DNA of 15,345 nt from the NCBI GenBank assembly GCA_017998475.1, contig JAGODA010000036.1, positions 1-15,345 on the forward strand. The letters run 5' to 3'. Below are positions 7,825-14,699 of the stretch, piece by piece. Source of the stretch: Spirochaetota bacterium (GTDB lineage: Bacteria; Spirochaetota; UBA4802; UBA5368). The notes under the pieces are model-generated. The model did not search any database. It saw only the letters and a program-made list of their open reading frames with translations, and had not been told where the DNA came from. A program made the position numbers and the translations under genes. Position 1 is the first letter of the stretch; every line of letters begins with the position of its first letter.

Positions 7825-8754
7825 TTACATGATGATCGCGATGCTGTTGTAGGGAACGTAATTCGTCGGGTCGAGCTCTATGCTCGCGGTGAATTCGGCA
7901 AGCGCCCTGTCCAGGTCCTTTCGGTCCAGGTAGATGTCGCCCAGCGTGTTGTGCGTCCCCGCCCGCGAGGGGTCCAGCCCGTTGGCCTTCTGCAGATCGG
8001 CCAGCGCCTCGTCATGACGGCCGAGGGCGTAGAGTGACGAGCCCCGGTTGTGAAAGGCCGACGAAAACGCGGGATACAGTTCGACGGCCGCGCTGAAACG
8101 CGGCAGCGCCGCGGCGTATTTCCCCGCGGTCATCAGATGCGCGCCGATGTTATTGTACTCGACGGCGATGAACTCCTTCCGCGAGAGGGTCTTCATATAC
8201 ACCCCTGCCCTTATCGATTCGACCGGGATTCGCAGGGTCTCTATATAGTACGTATCCGGCCGGACCAGCGCCTGGGTCGTTTCCCAGTTTAGATACGTGC
8301 CGTCATCGAAGAAAAATCTGACAAAGCTGTGATTTGGAGCGTACACCGGGAGGATCGGAAGGCCCAGCGCCTCCGCGACGGCGGTATACAGCGCGCAGTA
8401 ATTGTCGCAGTCGATCGTCCTCTTCTCGAGCCCCCGTGAAAGCAGCAGGTTCCTGCCGAACCTGTACCCCTCGTTCTTCATGATCGAGTCGAGCGTCCTC
8501 AGCACGACGAGCGCCTCGTCGGTCGTGTGGCCCTTCCTCACGCGTATCCCGGCCGCGGCCCTTTCGATGATCCGGTCGACGGCCCGATAGTGCGCCTCCG
8601 ACACTCCGAATTCCTTTTCCATATCGAGGAAGTCGTGGGCTATGGTCGCGGGCCTTCCGTCCGGGCGCGCCGGCGGCGCGCCGGAGAGAGGCACATGCGC
8701 GTGGACAACGGCCAGCGCCACGAAAAGAACTATCACCATTACCGTTTTCCGCAT
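7825..8754 (-). CDS. Exported transglutaminase-like / TPR protein
   Basis: The 309-residue protein has an N-terminal signal-like hydrophobic stretch (about 4-20) without a lipobox, so it is probably periplasmic. Residues about 35-165 resemble SirB1/transglutaminase-like domains: Cys116 in TIDCDNYCALYTAVAEALG, His142 in APNHSFVRF, and Asn156/Glu158 in LNWETT could form the catalytic set. Three TPR units follow (about 195-228, 229-262, 263-296; for example AFHNRGSSLYALGRHDEALA). The last residues, YVPYNSIAIIM, look like the beginning of a fourth TPR that stops abruptly, so the C-terminus may be shortened. Peptidase, crosslinking or scaffold roles are all possible; the substrate is unknown. The start is supported by GGAGG seven bases upstream and by a promoter with a perfect -10. 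Confidence 0.85.
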   Translation of the reverse strand: MRKTVMVIVLFVALAVVHAHVPLSGAPPARPDGRPATIAHDFLDMEKEFGVSEAHYRAVDRIIERAAAGIRVRKGHTTDEALVVLRTLDSIMKNEGYRFGRNLLLSRGLEKRTIDCDNYCALYTAVAEALGLPILPVYAPNHSFVRFFFDDGTYLNWETTQALVRPDTYYIETLRIPVESIRAGVYMKTLSRKEFIAVEYNNIGAHLMTAGKYAAALPRFSAAVELYPAFSSAFHNRGSSLYALGRHDEALADLQKANGLDPSRAGTHNTLGDIYLDRKDLDRALAEFTASIELDPTNYVPYNSIAIIM

Positions 8755-8844
8755 GGCACATCCTCCACTCTACAAGGGTGACCGACCGGGCCCGGCTCCC
8801 CTTCCGCTGTAGTGATATCTTTTCGCATGGATATGTACTCTTCC

Positions 8845-8872
8845 ATTATATTTTACCATCCATACCATACAA
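8845..8872 (-). promoter_or_regulatory. Promoter of the transglutaminase-like/TPR gene
   Basis: The minus strand carries a perfect -10 TATAAT (8850-8845) with TTGTAT as -35 (8872-8867, 3 of 6) at a 16-base spacing, within an AT-rich stretch that stands out from its surroundings. The implied leader is about 80-90 bases and contains the palindrome CCGGGCCCGG near 8790. Confidence 0.5.
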
Positions 8873-8953
8873 AGGCCGTGTAACGAAGGCATGTCCTTTT
8901 GTAACGGACCATTGCAAATGAATATTTTAATTCAGCCGTTACCCGTGGACGGC

Positions 8954-8981
8954 TTGACATTTTGCGATACGCGGCTATCGT
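8954..8981 (+). promoter_or_regulatory. Promoter of the small Cys protein gene
   Basis: The plus strand reads a perfect TTGACA (8954-8959), a 16-base spacer, then TATCGT (8976-8981, 4 of 6). Transcription would begin near 8988, giving a leader of about 30 bases to the ATG at 9018. CGATA (8965-8969) and TATCG (8976-8980) form a small inverted repeat across the spacer and -10, a possible operator half-site pair. Confidence 0.5.
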
Positions 8982-9017
8982 ACGCATCACAATACATCAT
9001 ACTCACGGGAGACATCC

Positions 9018-9203
9018 ATGTCACGCTCCAACTGTGAAAACTGCGCCATGCGCGCCAGGTACGACAGGAGCCCCGATTCGCTGATGGGCAGGTTCTGGAA
9101 ATGGCACACGCGCTTCTGTCCGGGATGGAAGTCCTACCTGCTCTCTCAGCCCCCGGAGAAGAGAGAAGAACTCTTCAGGCGGTACGGCAGCCGAAAGCTG
9201 TAG
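9018..9203 (+). CDS. Small conserved-looking Cys/Trp protein, 61 residues
   Basis: The sequence is compact and distinctive: an N-terminal NCENCAMRARYD with a Cys-x2-Cys pair (Cys6, Cys9), then GRFWKWHTRFCPGWKSYL with His30, Cys34 and three Trp, then a charged tail ending in RRYGSRKL. It has no signal peptide or membrane helix. The Cys/His set could bind a metal such as zinc or iron (inference). I recall similar unnamed proteins of about 60 residues in deltaproteobacteria and other anaerobes, with a W-H-x3-C-P-G-W-K-S-Y core, but could not check. The ATG is preceded by GGGAGA at a proper distance and by a good promoter, and codon third positions are strongly G/C as in the other genes. It lies entirely opposite the C-terminal half of the lipoprotein-like ORF. 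Confidence 0.75.
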   Translation: MSRSNCENCAMRARYDRSPDSLMGRFWKWHTRFCPGWKSYLLSQPPEKREELFRRYGSRKL

Positions 9204-9359
9204 AAAGGCCGCAACCGGCGTATCATCGGCGGCGATCCCATCGCATCGGCTCCTCGCCTCGGCGTTATGGCGCTTGAGATCGTCCGCCGACGGAGCCTCT
9301 CCGCAGGAGGAGATACCGGCGGCCAGAACGGCGATGATAACGGCACTCGCGACTTTCAC
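9021..9359 (-). CDS. Small lipoprotein-like ORF, GTG start, C-terminus doubtful
   Basis: The 112-codon frame opens with GTG and has CGGAG at a good distance upstream. Residues 1-19 look like a lipoprotein signal peptide: Lys2, a hydrophobic run, then GISSC with Cys19. Ser before the Cys is tolerated in relaxed, spirochaete-like lipoboxes. Residues 20-52 are charged and plausible. From about residue 53 to the stop, the frame is exactly codon-aligned antisense to the small Cys protein gene, and its stop is the complement of that gene's second codon (TCA). The C-terminal half may therefore be an artefact of antisense reading. Either this is a genuine overlapping gene, or a truncated lipoprotein whose own stop is lost. 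The start region is better supported than the end. Confidence 0.4.
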   Translation of the reverse strand: MKVASAVIIAVLAAGISSCGEAPSADDLKRHNAEARSRCDGIAADDTPVAAFLQLSAAVPPEEFFSLLRGLREQVGLPSRTEARVPFPEPAHQRIGAPVVPGAHGAVFTVGA

Positions 9360-9425
9360 GGAAATCTCCGATGCCGGGTCGGGATGGTACGCGGCGCTCC
9401 AGCGGGGCGCGGAGCGTACGGGTGA

Positions 9426-9454
9426 CCACTACAGTACCTTCGACGGTTTGTCAA
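9426..9454 (-). promoter_or_regulatory. Candidate promoter of the lipoprotein-like ORF
   Basis: The minus strand has a perfect TTGACA (9454-9449). A -10 could be TGTAGT (9433-9428, 4 of 6, 15-base spacer) or TAGTGG (9431-9426, 17-base spacer). The elements end about 65-75 bases upstream of the GTG at 9359. The exact -35 is the main support. Confidence 0.35.
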
Positions 9455-9487
9455 TCCGTAAGCGTTATCCCTGAACGGACGGTGTAG

Positions 9488-9649
9488 CCGCGCATCTATT
9501 ACGAAAGCCGTCTCGCAAAAATTGTACTGAGTGATGAAGGCAGGAAGCTGATAAATGACCTTGATGATGATCTTGACCAGGATGATGACGATGTACAGAC
9601 GCGATGCATCGCGTCTGTACAGGCAAAAGCAAAATGGGCGCGGGTATTT
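9488..9649 (+). pseudogene. Decayed fragment resembling type I restriction HsdR C-terminal part
   Basis: The plus-strand frame beginning after the TAG at 9485-9487 reads PRIYYESRLAKIVLSDEG, then an Asp-rich stretch, and then VQAKAKWARV. Type I restriction endonuclease R subunits have a segment of the form IYYESRLAKI, an acidic stretch and a K-x-KWA motif in this order (family knowledge from memory). There is no start codon, no helicase or nuclease domain and no HsdM or HsdS nearby, so at most about 50 residues of a protein of roughly 1000 remain. Eight codons inside it are contributed by a perfect palindrome. Past WARV the frame runs on into unrelated sequence. The remnant implies that a restriction-modification locus once passed through this site. 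Confidence 0.5.
9593..9620. repeat. Perfect 28-bp palindrome inside the HsdR-like remnant
   Basis: GTACAGACGCGATG is followed immediately by its exact reverse complement, CATCGCGTCTGTAC, with no spacer. The centre lies between 9606 and 9607. GTACAG occurs at 9593-9598 and again at 9617-9622, so removing one copy plus the 18-base core (24 bases, 8 codons) restores DDDVQAKAKWAR in frame. This suggests a small palindromic element inserted into a coding sequence. Hairpins with a CGCGATGCATCGCG core occur as dispersed repeats in some bacterial genomes (recollection, not checked). Confidence 0.85.
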
Positions 9650-9687
9650 AAGAAATATATGAATACCGCGAGGAAAGGCAAAAAAGA
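9634..9687 (+). repeat. Dispersed repeat, copy A
   Basis: Bases 9634-9663 match 14618-14647 at 27 of 30 positions (shared ATGGGCGCG and AAGAAATATATGAA). Weaker similarity continues to about 9687 around AGGAAAGGC, with a gap of about 10 bases. Two of the three mismatches are synonymous in the reading frame WAR(V/I)FKKYM, so the pair may descend from coding sequence. It is contiguous with the HsdR-like fragment. Confidence 0.6.
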
Positions 9688-9697
9688 CGGGCGTTTT

Positions 9698-12600
9698 TCA
9701 GGAATCGGACTGCTTGAGGGGAAGCGGCCGGGCCGGGTCGGTCACCGCGTTGATCTTCACCGCGAATGATGTTCGGTTTTCTATGTCCCGGTCGGTTACC
9801 ATATGCACGTCAAGCAGGCCGGTGGACCGGTACCCTGTTCTCAGATAGTTCATCTCGGAGAGGCTGAGACTCCAGCCCTCGAGCCATACCGACAGCGCCT
9901 CCCGCTGTTCCCCGGTTCCATCGACGTGGATGAGAAGATCGATGTCGCTGTCGGGACCGGCGGTGGCGTTGGCGGTTGAGCCGATGAGGTATGCCGCCTT
10001 GACCCCGAAACGGGAAGCCTCCATCCGCCCGGCGATCTGTTCGGCCATGTGCAGGCGCCACCTCCAGTATTCGTCCCCGTGCGTTTCGTGATACCGGGGG
10101 CGCACGATCGCGCTTTCCGCGGGGGCCTCGGGATCGTCGAAGTAACCGATCGATTCCCCGAGTTCGGCGTTTAAAAGAATTCGCAGTATTTTCCCGCCGG
10201 TCCGGCTGGGAATGTCTATCACCCGAAGCGTATCGGATATATGCCCGTATTCCGGCAGTATGTCGGGCAGCATGTTGCGCGAGCTGGAAAGGAAAAAGTC
10301 GTTATATACGACATCCCTGTCTTCGGGATACAGCGGAATGTAGCGGATTCCGGTTTCCACCAGGTCCTGGAAAAAATGCGTTCCGAAGGAGAGCTCGGGT
10401 GAATACGTGCCCCTCTTCATCGATATCTCGATGAGGACCGCCGTGTTGTTGATGTCGGAGTAGGTAACCTGCACGCCCAGCTTGATATCACCGCGGCTTC
10501 CCCATCGCCCCGGCCCCATCAGGACGAACTGCCGCTTGGGCAGCATCGCGTTCAAGCGCCCTATCGCCCGCCCGACATCGGTCAGCATGCCCAGGCTCTC
10601 CATCTCGCCGTATTTCCGCGGATTCACCCAGACCACGTGAGTGATATCGGGCACCCTGCCGCCGGAAATATAGCGACGCGCCGTGAACAGAATACGGTCT
10701 TCGGGAATATCGCGGGGAATCGGGCTCGGCGCGGCGTCCTCTCCGGTGTTCTGCGGGCGGCATTGCAGAAGGTAAAAGTCTTTTCCGTCGGAAGCGAATT
10801 CGATGTCGACGGGCATGCCGAAGCCCTTCTGGAGCGCGGTCAGGATGGCGCTCACCTGCCTGACGAACGCGGTTCGGGTTATGATCCCCTCGAAGGTCAC
10901 AAGCAGATCGTCGGACTTGAAATCTATATTGAATCCGGACGGCCGCGAAATATGCCCGTCGCGGTAGATCGAAACGATCTGGTGAACCGCGGGAATCTCC
11001 TCGCCGTATCCGCGGAGCAGGTCGACTACGGATATCGTTTCAAAGCAGTTGGTTTCGAGGTTTATGACGTCACTCCACGAAGGCGAGTAGTGGCGTATCT
11101 CGTCCGGGCTCACATTGACCCTCAGCGCGGGCTGACCGGGCGATAGCAGCACCGGGTAGTCGTTGCTCACCCTGTCCACCGCGCGCGTTCCCATACCCGG
11201 TACCATTCGTATGAGGCCGTCCTCGCGCCTGAGACGGGGAGACCATCGGAACTCGTTGTTGCTGAAGGCGATACCCGCGAACGCGGGAAAGAAATACGGG
11301 CCCACCCTGGTTCCCACCACCTCCTGAATCATTATCCCCATCTCCTCGTGGAGGTCGAGCAGTCCCTGTTCCGCGCGATAGATGATCGGATCCGGCCCGA
11401 AGACGGACGCGTAGACCTCGGCGATCGCGTCCAGGAGGGCGTTCAGGCGCTTGTGCTTGGGGCCCTGGTTGGCGAGAAAAAGGCTTTTGTATTTTCCCGA
11501 GAATGCCGTGCCTATGCGGTCCTCGAGCAGGCTGGAGCTGCGGACTATGATGGGCTGATCGCCGAAGTCGTCCAGCGCCATGGAAAGACCTTTTACGATC
11601 TCGGAGGAGAAGTGCGAATTCTTGAAAAGCTGTATGATATTGGGATACTCGATACGAACCTGCTCGGGGTCCTTGTATTTCTGCTCGTTGATATCCTCGA
11701 GATCGTTGTACTGCAGGAAGTCCGATATCGAATCCGCCGTCATGTACCATGTTTTGGGTATCTTTATCCCGGCGAACAGCCGCTCCCCGTCCGGCTGTTT
11801 GAGCAGTATGTGCCTGGCCAGAAACAGCCCGGTACTCTTTCCTCCCAGCTTTCCGTTGCTCCCGGAATGGTATATGATCCTGGGGACGAGGTCGAAAAAA
11901 TCGCTCACTTCGAGGTGCCGCTTGGCGATATTGATAAACTCGATGTTCTCGGAGAAAAACCGCCGTATCAGCGACACCCTCAGCCATTTCTCGGTAGACG
12001 GCGCGAGCACCATGCTGTCCCCGGTGATGGCGCGGTAGCGAAGGATGGCGTCGATTATCGCGCTGAGCGTGGTGTTTCCGGAATCGATGGTCTTTATGAG
12101 GAAGCTCGTTTTGTTCTCGTGAATCCATTTCTGGAGGCACTGCAGGATTTCGTTATCGCTCAGGTTCCCGGCGGCGATGGCGAAGACCTGGTCGCTTATC
12201 TCGAGTATATTCTCCCTCGACTGTTTGAAGCTGGGGCTGTTGGCGTCGAATTCGGACTCCGAGCCGCTTTTTACGAACTCGCCCCCGAATTTTTTGAGGA
12301 ACTGCTTGGCCTCCCCCACCCCGTTCCAGAAAAGATAATAGATCATTTTCCGCGCGATGTGAAGGTACAGCTTTTCATCGGTGCGCCTGACGAGCTCGGT
12401 TATGACCATCCATTCGCGGCTCTTTTTCTCGGCCAGCTCCCGGCTGGCCGTTTCCCATTCGTGCAGTATCCCCTTGAGCTTGCGGTGAAAGATGGTCTGC
12501 CCGATGCGGTCCGCGATGGTCTTGATGAGCTTGCGCTCCTTCAGCAGGAAATACCCGTCGTCAACGCTGGGGACCTCCCTGATGTAGGACACCTCGAGCA

Positions 12601-12886
12601 TGCCGACGACCTCGTCCTCTTCCTTTATCTGGGCGGTATCTTTCCAGACGGTCGGGACGTAGGCCTCGCCCTGGTAGGATGTGTCGCGATATACGATTCG
12701 GGCCTGGCAGATGTCGGGATACTGCCAGCCCGAGGGAATCGTCCGTATCAGCGCGTTGAATATCTCGGGAAGCGGGCTCTCGGCGCCGGCGAGGACCTCC
12801 TCGACCTGGTACAGGCAATTGAGCTCCTTCGCCCGCTCGCGAAGAATTACCAGCACCTGGTCGACCGAAAGGTTAATTGGCTCCAT
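9698..12886 (-). CDS. GAF-like / PEP-pyruvate-binding / nucleotidyltransferase fusion protein
   Basis: The 1062-residue cytoplasmic protein has several parts. Residues about 15-140 resemble a GAF-type sensor domain (ELNCLYQVEEVL ... VVGMLEVSY). A helical region follows. From about 330 to 715 is a PEP synthase/PPDK-type nucleotide-binding region: GKLGGKSTGL (Lys350), IIVRSSSLLED (448-456), FSGKYKS, MIQEVVG, and the closing MPVDIEF with LLQCRP (about 706-711). A family-specific segment continues to about 900 (GPGRWGSRGD). The swivelling phospho-His domain and the C-terminal PEP barrel of true PpsA/PPDK are absent. The last 94 residues form a minimal nucleotidyltransferase, with GST at 969 and DSDIDLLIHVD carrying the metal-binding Asp pair. 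A GGGGGAG stretch precedes the ATG. The gene starts 40 bases after gdhA on the same strand, so they are likely co-transcribed. The substrate of either catalytic unit is unknown. Confidence 0.88.
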   Translation of the reverse strand: MEPINLSVDQVLVILRERAKELNCLYQVEEVLAGAESPLPEIFNALIRTIPSGWQYPDICQARIVYRDTSYQGEAYVPTVWKDTAQIKEEDEVVGMLEVSYIREVPSVDDGYFLLKERKLIKTIADRIGQTIFHRKLKGILHEWETASRELAEKKSREWMVITELVRRTDEKLYLHIARKMIYYLFWNGVGEAKQFLKKFGGEFVKSGSESEFDANSPSFKQSRENILEISDQVFAIAAGNLSDNEILQCLQKWIHENKTSFLIKTIDSGNTTLSAIIDAILRYRAITGDSMVLAPSTEKWLRVSLIRRFFSENIEFINIAKRHLEVSDFFDLVPRIIYHSGSNGKLGGKSTGLFLARHILLKQPDGERLFAGIKIPKTWYMTADSISDFLQYNDLEDINEQKYKDPEQVRIEYPNIIQLFKNSHFSSEIVKGLSMALDDFGDQPIIVRSSSLLEDRIGTAFSGKYKSLFLANQGPKHKRLNALLDAIAEVYASVFGPDPIIYRAEQGLLDLHEEMGIMIQEVVGTRVGPYFFPAFAGIAFSNNEFRWSPRLRREDGLIRMVPGMGTRAVDRVSNDYPVLLSPGQPALRVNVSPDEIRHYSPSWSDVINLETNCFETISVVDLLRGYGEEIPAVHQIVSIYRDGHISRPSGFNIDFKSDDLLVTFEGIITRTAFVRQVSAILTALQKGFGMPVDIEFASDGKDFYLLQCRPQNTGEDAAPSPIPRDIPEDRILFTARRYISGGRVPDITHVVWVNPRKYGEMESLGMLTDVGRAIGRLNAMLPKRQFVLMGPGRWGSRGDIKLGVQVTYSDINNTAVLIEISMKRGTYSPELSFGTHFFQDLVETGIRYIPLYPEDRDVVYNDFFLSSSRNMLPDILPEYGHISDTLRVIDIPSRTGGKILRILLNAELGESIGYFDDPEAPAESAIVRPRYHETHGDEYWRWRLHMAEQIAGRMEASRFGVKAAYLIGSTANATAGPDSDIDLLIHVDGTGEQREALSVWLEGWSLSLSEMNYLRTGYRSTGLLDVHMVTDRDIENRTSFAVKINAVTDPARPLPLKQSDS

Positions 12887-12926
12887 ATCGTTGCGCTCCC
12901 CCGCCGGCGCGGCGACGCCTCCGCCT

Positions 12927-14213
12927 TTACACCCAGCTTCTCGCTTTTACCGCCTGCGCCACCCTGTCGATGGCGATAACATACGCCGCGTCCCGCATGT
13001 ACAGCTTCTTCCTTTTTGCGAGCTCGCTGACCGCCGAGAAGGCCGAGGTCATCTTTGAATCCAGCTTTTCCAGGACCTCCTGCTTTTCCCAGAAATAGTT
13101 CATGTTGCACTGGACCTGCTCGAAATAACTGCATGTAACACCGCCGGCGTTCGCGAGAAAATCCGGAATTACGAAAATGCCGTTTTTCCTGATAACCTCG
13201 TCGGCTTCCGGTGAGGTGGGGCCGTTCGCACCTTCCGCGATAAACCTGACCTTCGGGTTGATTTTCCCGACGCTGTCCCTGTTGATCTGATTTTCAAGCG
13301 CCGCGGGCATGAGGATGTCCACCTCCTGCTCGATCCAGGCGTCACCCGGCAGTACTTCGTAGCTGCAGTCGCGCGCCTTGTTCTTATCTATACCGCCGAA
13401 TTTATCGGTAATGTCAAGAAGCTCTTTGAGGTCGATCCCGCCTTTTTTTCTGAACGTATAAGAGGTTTTATCGGCCTGGTCCCAGCACGCGATGGCTATC
13501 ACCTTTCCGCCCAGGTGGTCGTACAGTTGTATGGCGTACTGCGCCACGTTGCCGAAGCCCTGCACGCTGGCGCTGGTGCGTGATATATCCACCTCGCGCT
13601 CCTTGAGCGCTTCCCGGAGCGCGTATATCAATCCATAACCGGTTGCCTCGGTCCGCCCGAGCGATCCGCCCATGCCCACCGGTTTGCCGGTGATAAAGCC
13701 GGGGAACCGTCCATTGTGGATGGTCTCGTATTCATCGAGCATCCACAGCATGTGCTGCGAGTTGGTCATCACGTCCGGGGCTGGAATATCCTGAAGTGGA
13801 CCCACATTCCTGGCGATCTGCCGGACCCATCCCCTGCAAATCTGCTCCTGCTCGCGAGCACTCAGATGATGCGGATCGCACACAACCCCGCCCTTGCCGC
13901 CTCCCAGCGGAATGTCCACCACGGAGCACTTCCATGTCATCCACATCGACAGGGCCCGCACCGTATCGATCGTCTCAAGGGGATGGAAGCGGATACCGCC
14001 CTTCGCCGGACCGCGCGCGTCGTTGTGCTGAACCCTGAAGCCCTTGAACACCTTCACCGTGCCGTCGTCCATGCGAACGGGGATGGTGAAATGATATTCG
14101 CGCATGGGCTCGCGCAGCAGCTCTTTTACGCCGTCCTCCAGGTCCAGCATCTGCGCGACTTTGTCGAACTGGGCCTGGGCCACCTGAAACGGATTGTACG
14201 ATTTTGACTCCAT
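12927..14213 (-). CDS. gdhA: Glutamate dehydrogenase
   Basis: The 428-residue protein matches the small hexameric glutamate dehydrogenase class, which interconverts glutamate and 2-oxoglutarate plus ammonia. The N-terminal substrate domain carries GPAKGGIRFHP (Lys71), PLGGGKGGV (catalytic Lys107) and PAPDVMTN (Asp147). The C-terminal Rossmann domain carries VQGFGNVAQ (about 218-225). Length and motifs are normal. I cannot assign NAD or NADP preference from the sequence. The frame is open for another 107 codons upstream, but AGGAGA seven bases before the ATG at 14213 and the family's usual N-terminus decide the start. It is first in a probable operon with the PEP-binding/nucleotidyltransferase protein. 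Confidence 0.95.
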   Translation of the reverse strand: MESKSYNPFQVAQAQFDKVAQMLDLEDGVKELLREPMREYHFTIPVRMDDGTVKVFKGFRVQHNDARGPAKGGIRFHPLETIDTVRALSMWMTWKCSVVDIPLGGGKGGVVCDPHHLSAREQEQICRGWVRQIARNVGPLQDIPAPDVMTNSQHMLWMLDEYETIHNGRFPGFITGKPVGMGGSLGRTEATGYGLIYALREALKEREVDISRTSASVQGFGNVAQYAIQLYDHLGGKVIAIACWDQADKTSYTFRKKGGIDLKELLDITDKFGGIDKNKARDCSYEVLPGDAWIEQEVDILMPAALENQINRDSVGKINPKVRFIAEGANGPTSPEADEVIRKNGIFVIPDFLANAGGVTCSYFEQVQCNMNYFWEKQEVLEKLDSKMTSAFSAVSELAKRKKLYMRDAAYVIAIDRVAQAVKARSWV

Positions 14214-14699
14214 AGCGGGATTCTCCTGTGCTGATATGATAGTGGCGGCATCGTCGCGTATCGCGTTTGCGCCTGGTGTACACCGGCCCGGGGCACGGGA
14301 ACCCGGCGGTACTTCGCGTTCCGCGCGACACATCCGCCTGAATGCGCGATGATTGTGGTTTATTAGATTACTGGTTTCGGCGGGAACGCTCCATATTCCA
14401 TTGATTAAACGGTTCGATCGGTGACAGCCGCGCCAAGCCGTTAAAACGCCGTTGGCTCCTGGAAATGAGGCCCGGGAAGGCGGCATGGAAAGAGCGGGAC
14501 CTGCGGGATTCCGAACACTGCCGGCATACGCCACCCGTGTATAATCCCATTCACACCACGGGAAACTGTCAAACTCTTTTTTGAATGGATTAAGCGCGGC
14601 GCAGTGTTCTCAAACGCATGGGCGCGAATATTCAAGAAATATATGAAATGACGGAGTATCCGGAAGAAAGGCGAAGAATAACAGGGGCATCCGGTTTAT
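14214..14699. other. 486-bp gene-free stretch upstream of gdhA
   Basis: I see no convincing gene here. A short minus-strand frame at 14368-14550 lacks a ribosome site and protein-like composition. For a gdhA promoter, the minus strand offers TTGACA (14572-14567) but the nearest TATACA is 23 bases on, too far for a standard promoter. TCTAAT near 14370 is a possible -10 without a -35. On the right the stretch carries copy B of the dispersed repeat. The length suggests either a long regulated gdhA leader or accumulated debris. Confidence 0.5.
14618..14680 (+). repeat. Dispersed repeat, copy B
   Basis: This is the partner of the segment at 9634, in the same orientation: 27 of 30 bases match over 14618-14647, then weaker similarity around AAGAAAGGC. 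Read in the matching frame it gives AVFSNAWARIFKKYMK and a TGA stop, preceded by no recognisable gene. It sits in non-coding DNA just past the acetyltransferase gene. Confidence 0.6.

Noticed and set aside
9499..9681. 60-codon minus-strand frame rich in Ser and Phe
   Set aside because: It is the antisense reading of the HsdR-like remnant, where Asp codons on the plus strand become Ser-type codons.
9698..12886. Naming the large protein PEP synthase (ppsA) or pyruvate phosphate dikinase
   Set aside because: The phospho-His swivel domain and the PEP-binding barrel are missing, so the full reaction cannot be carried out by this chain.
11348..12979. 543-codon plus-strand frame opposite the PEP-binding gene
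   Set aside because: It has low-complexity composition, crosses the intergenic gap and has no ribosome site; the minus-strand gene has clear family motifs.
14214..14534. N-terminal extension of glutamate dehydrogenase by 107 codons
   Set aside because: The extension has no family similarity and a strong AGGAGA ribosome site sits just before the internal ATG at 14213.
14540..14545. Plus-strand TATAAT as a promoter reading right from 14540
   Set aside because: No -35 at proper spacing and no plus-strand gene downstream; only the dispersed repeat follows.
14368..14550. Short minus-strand frame upstream of gdhA as a leader peptide
   Set aside because: No ribosome site and arbitrary composition, with no amino-acid run pointing to attenuation.
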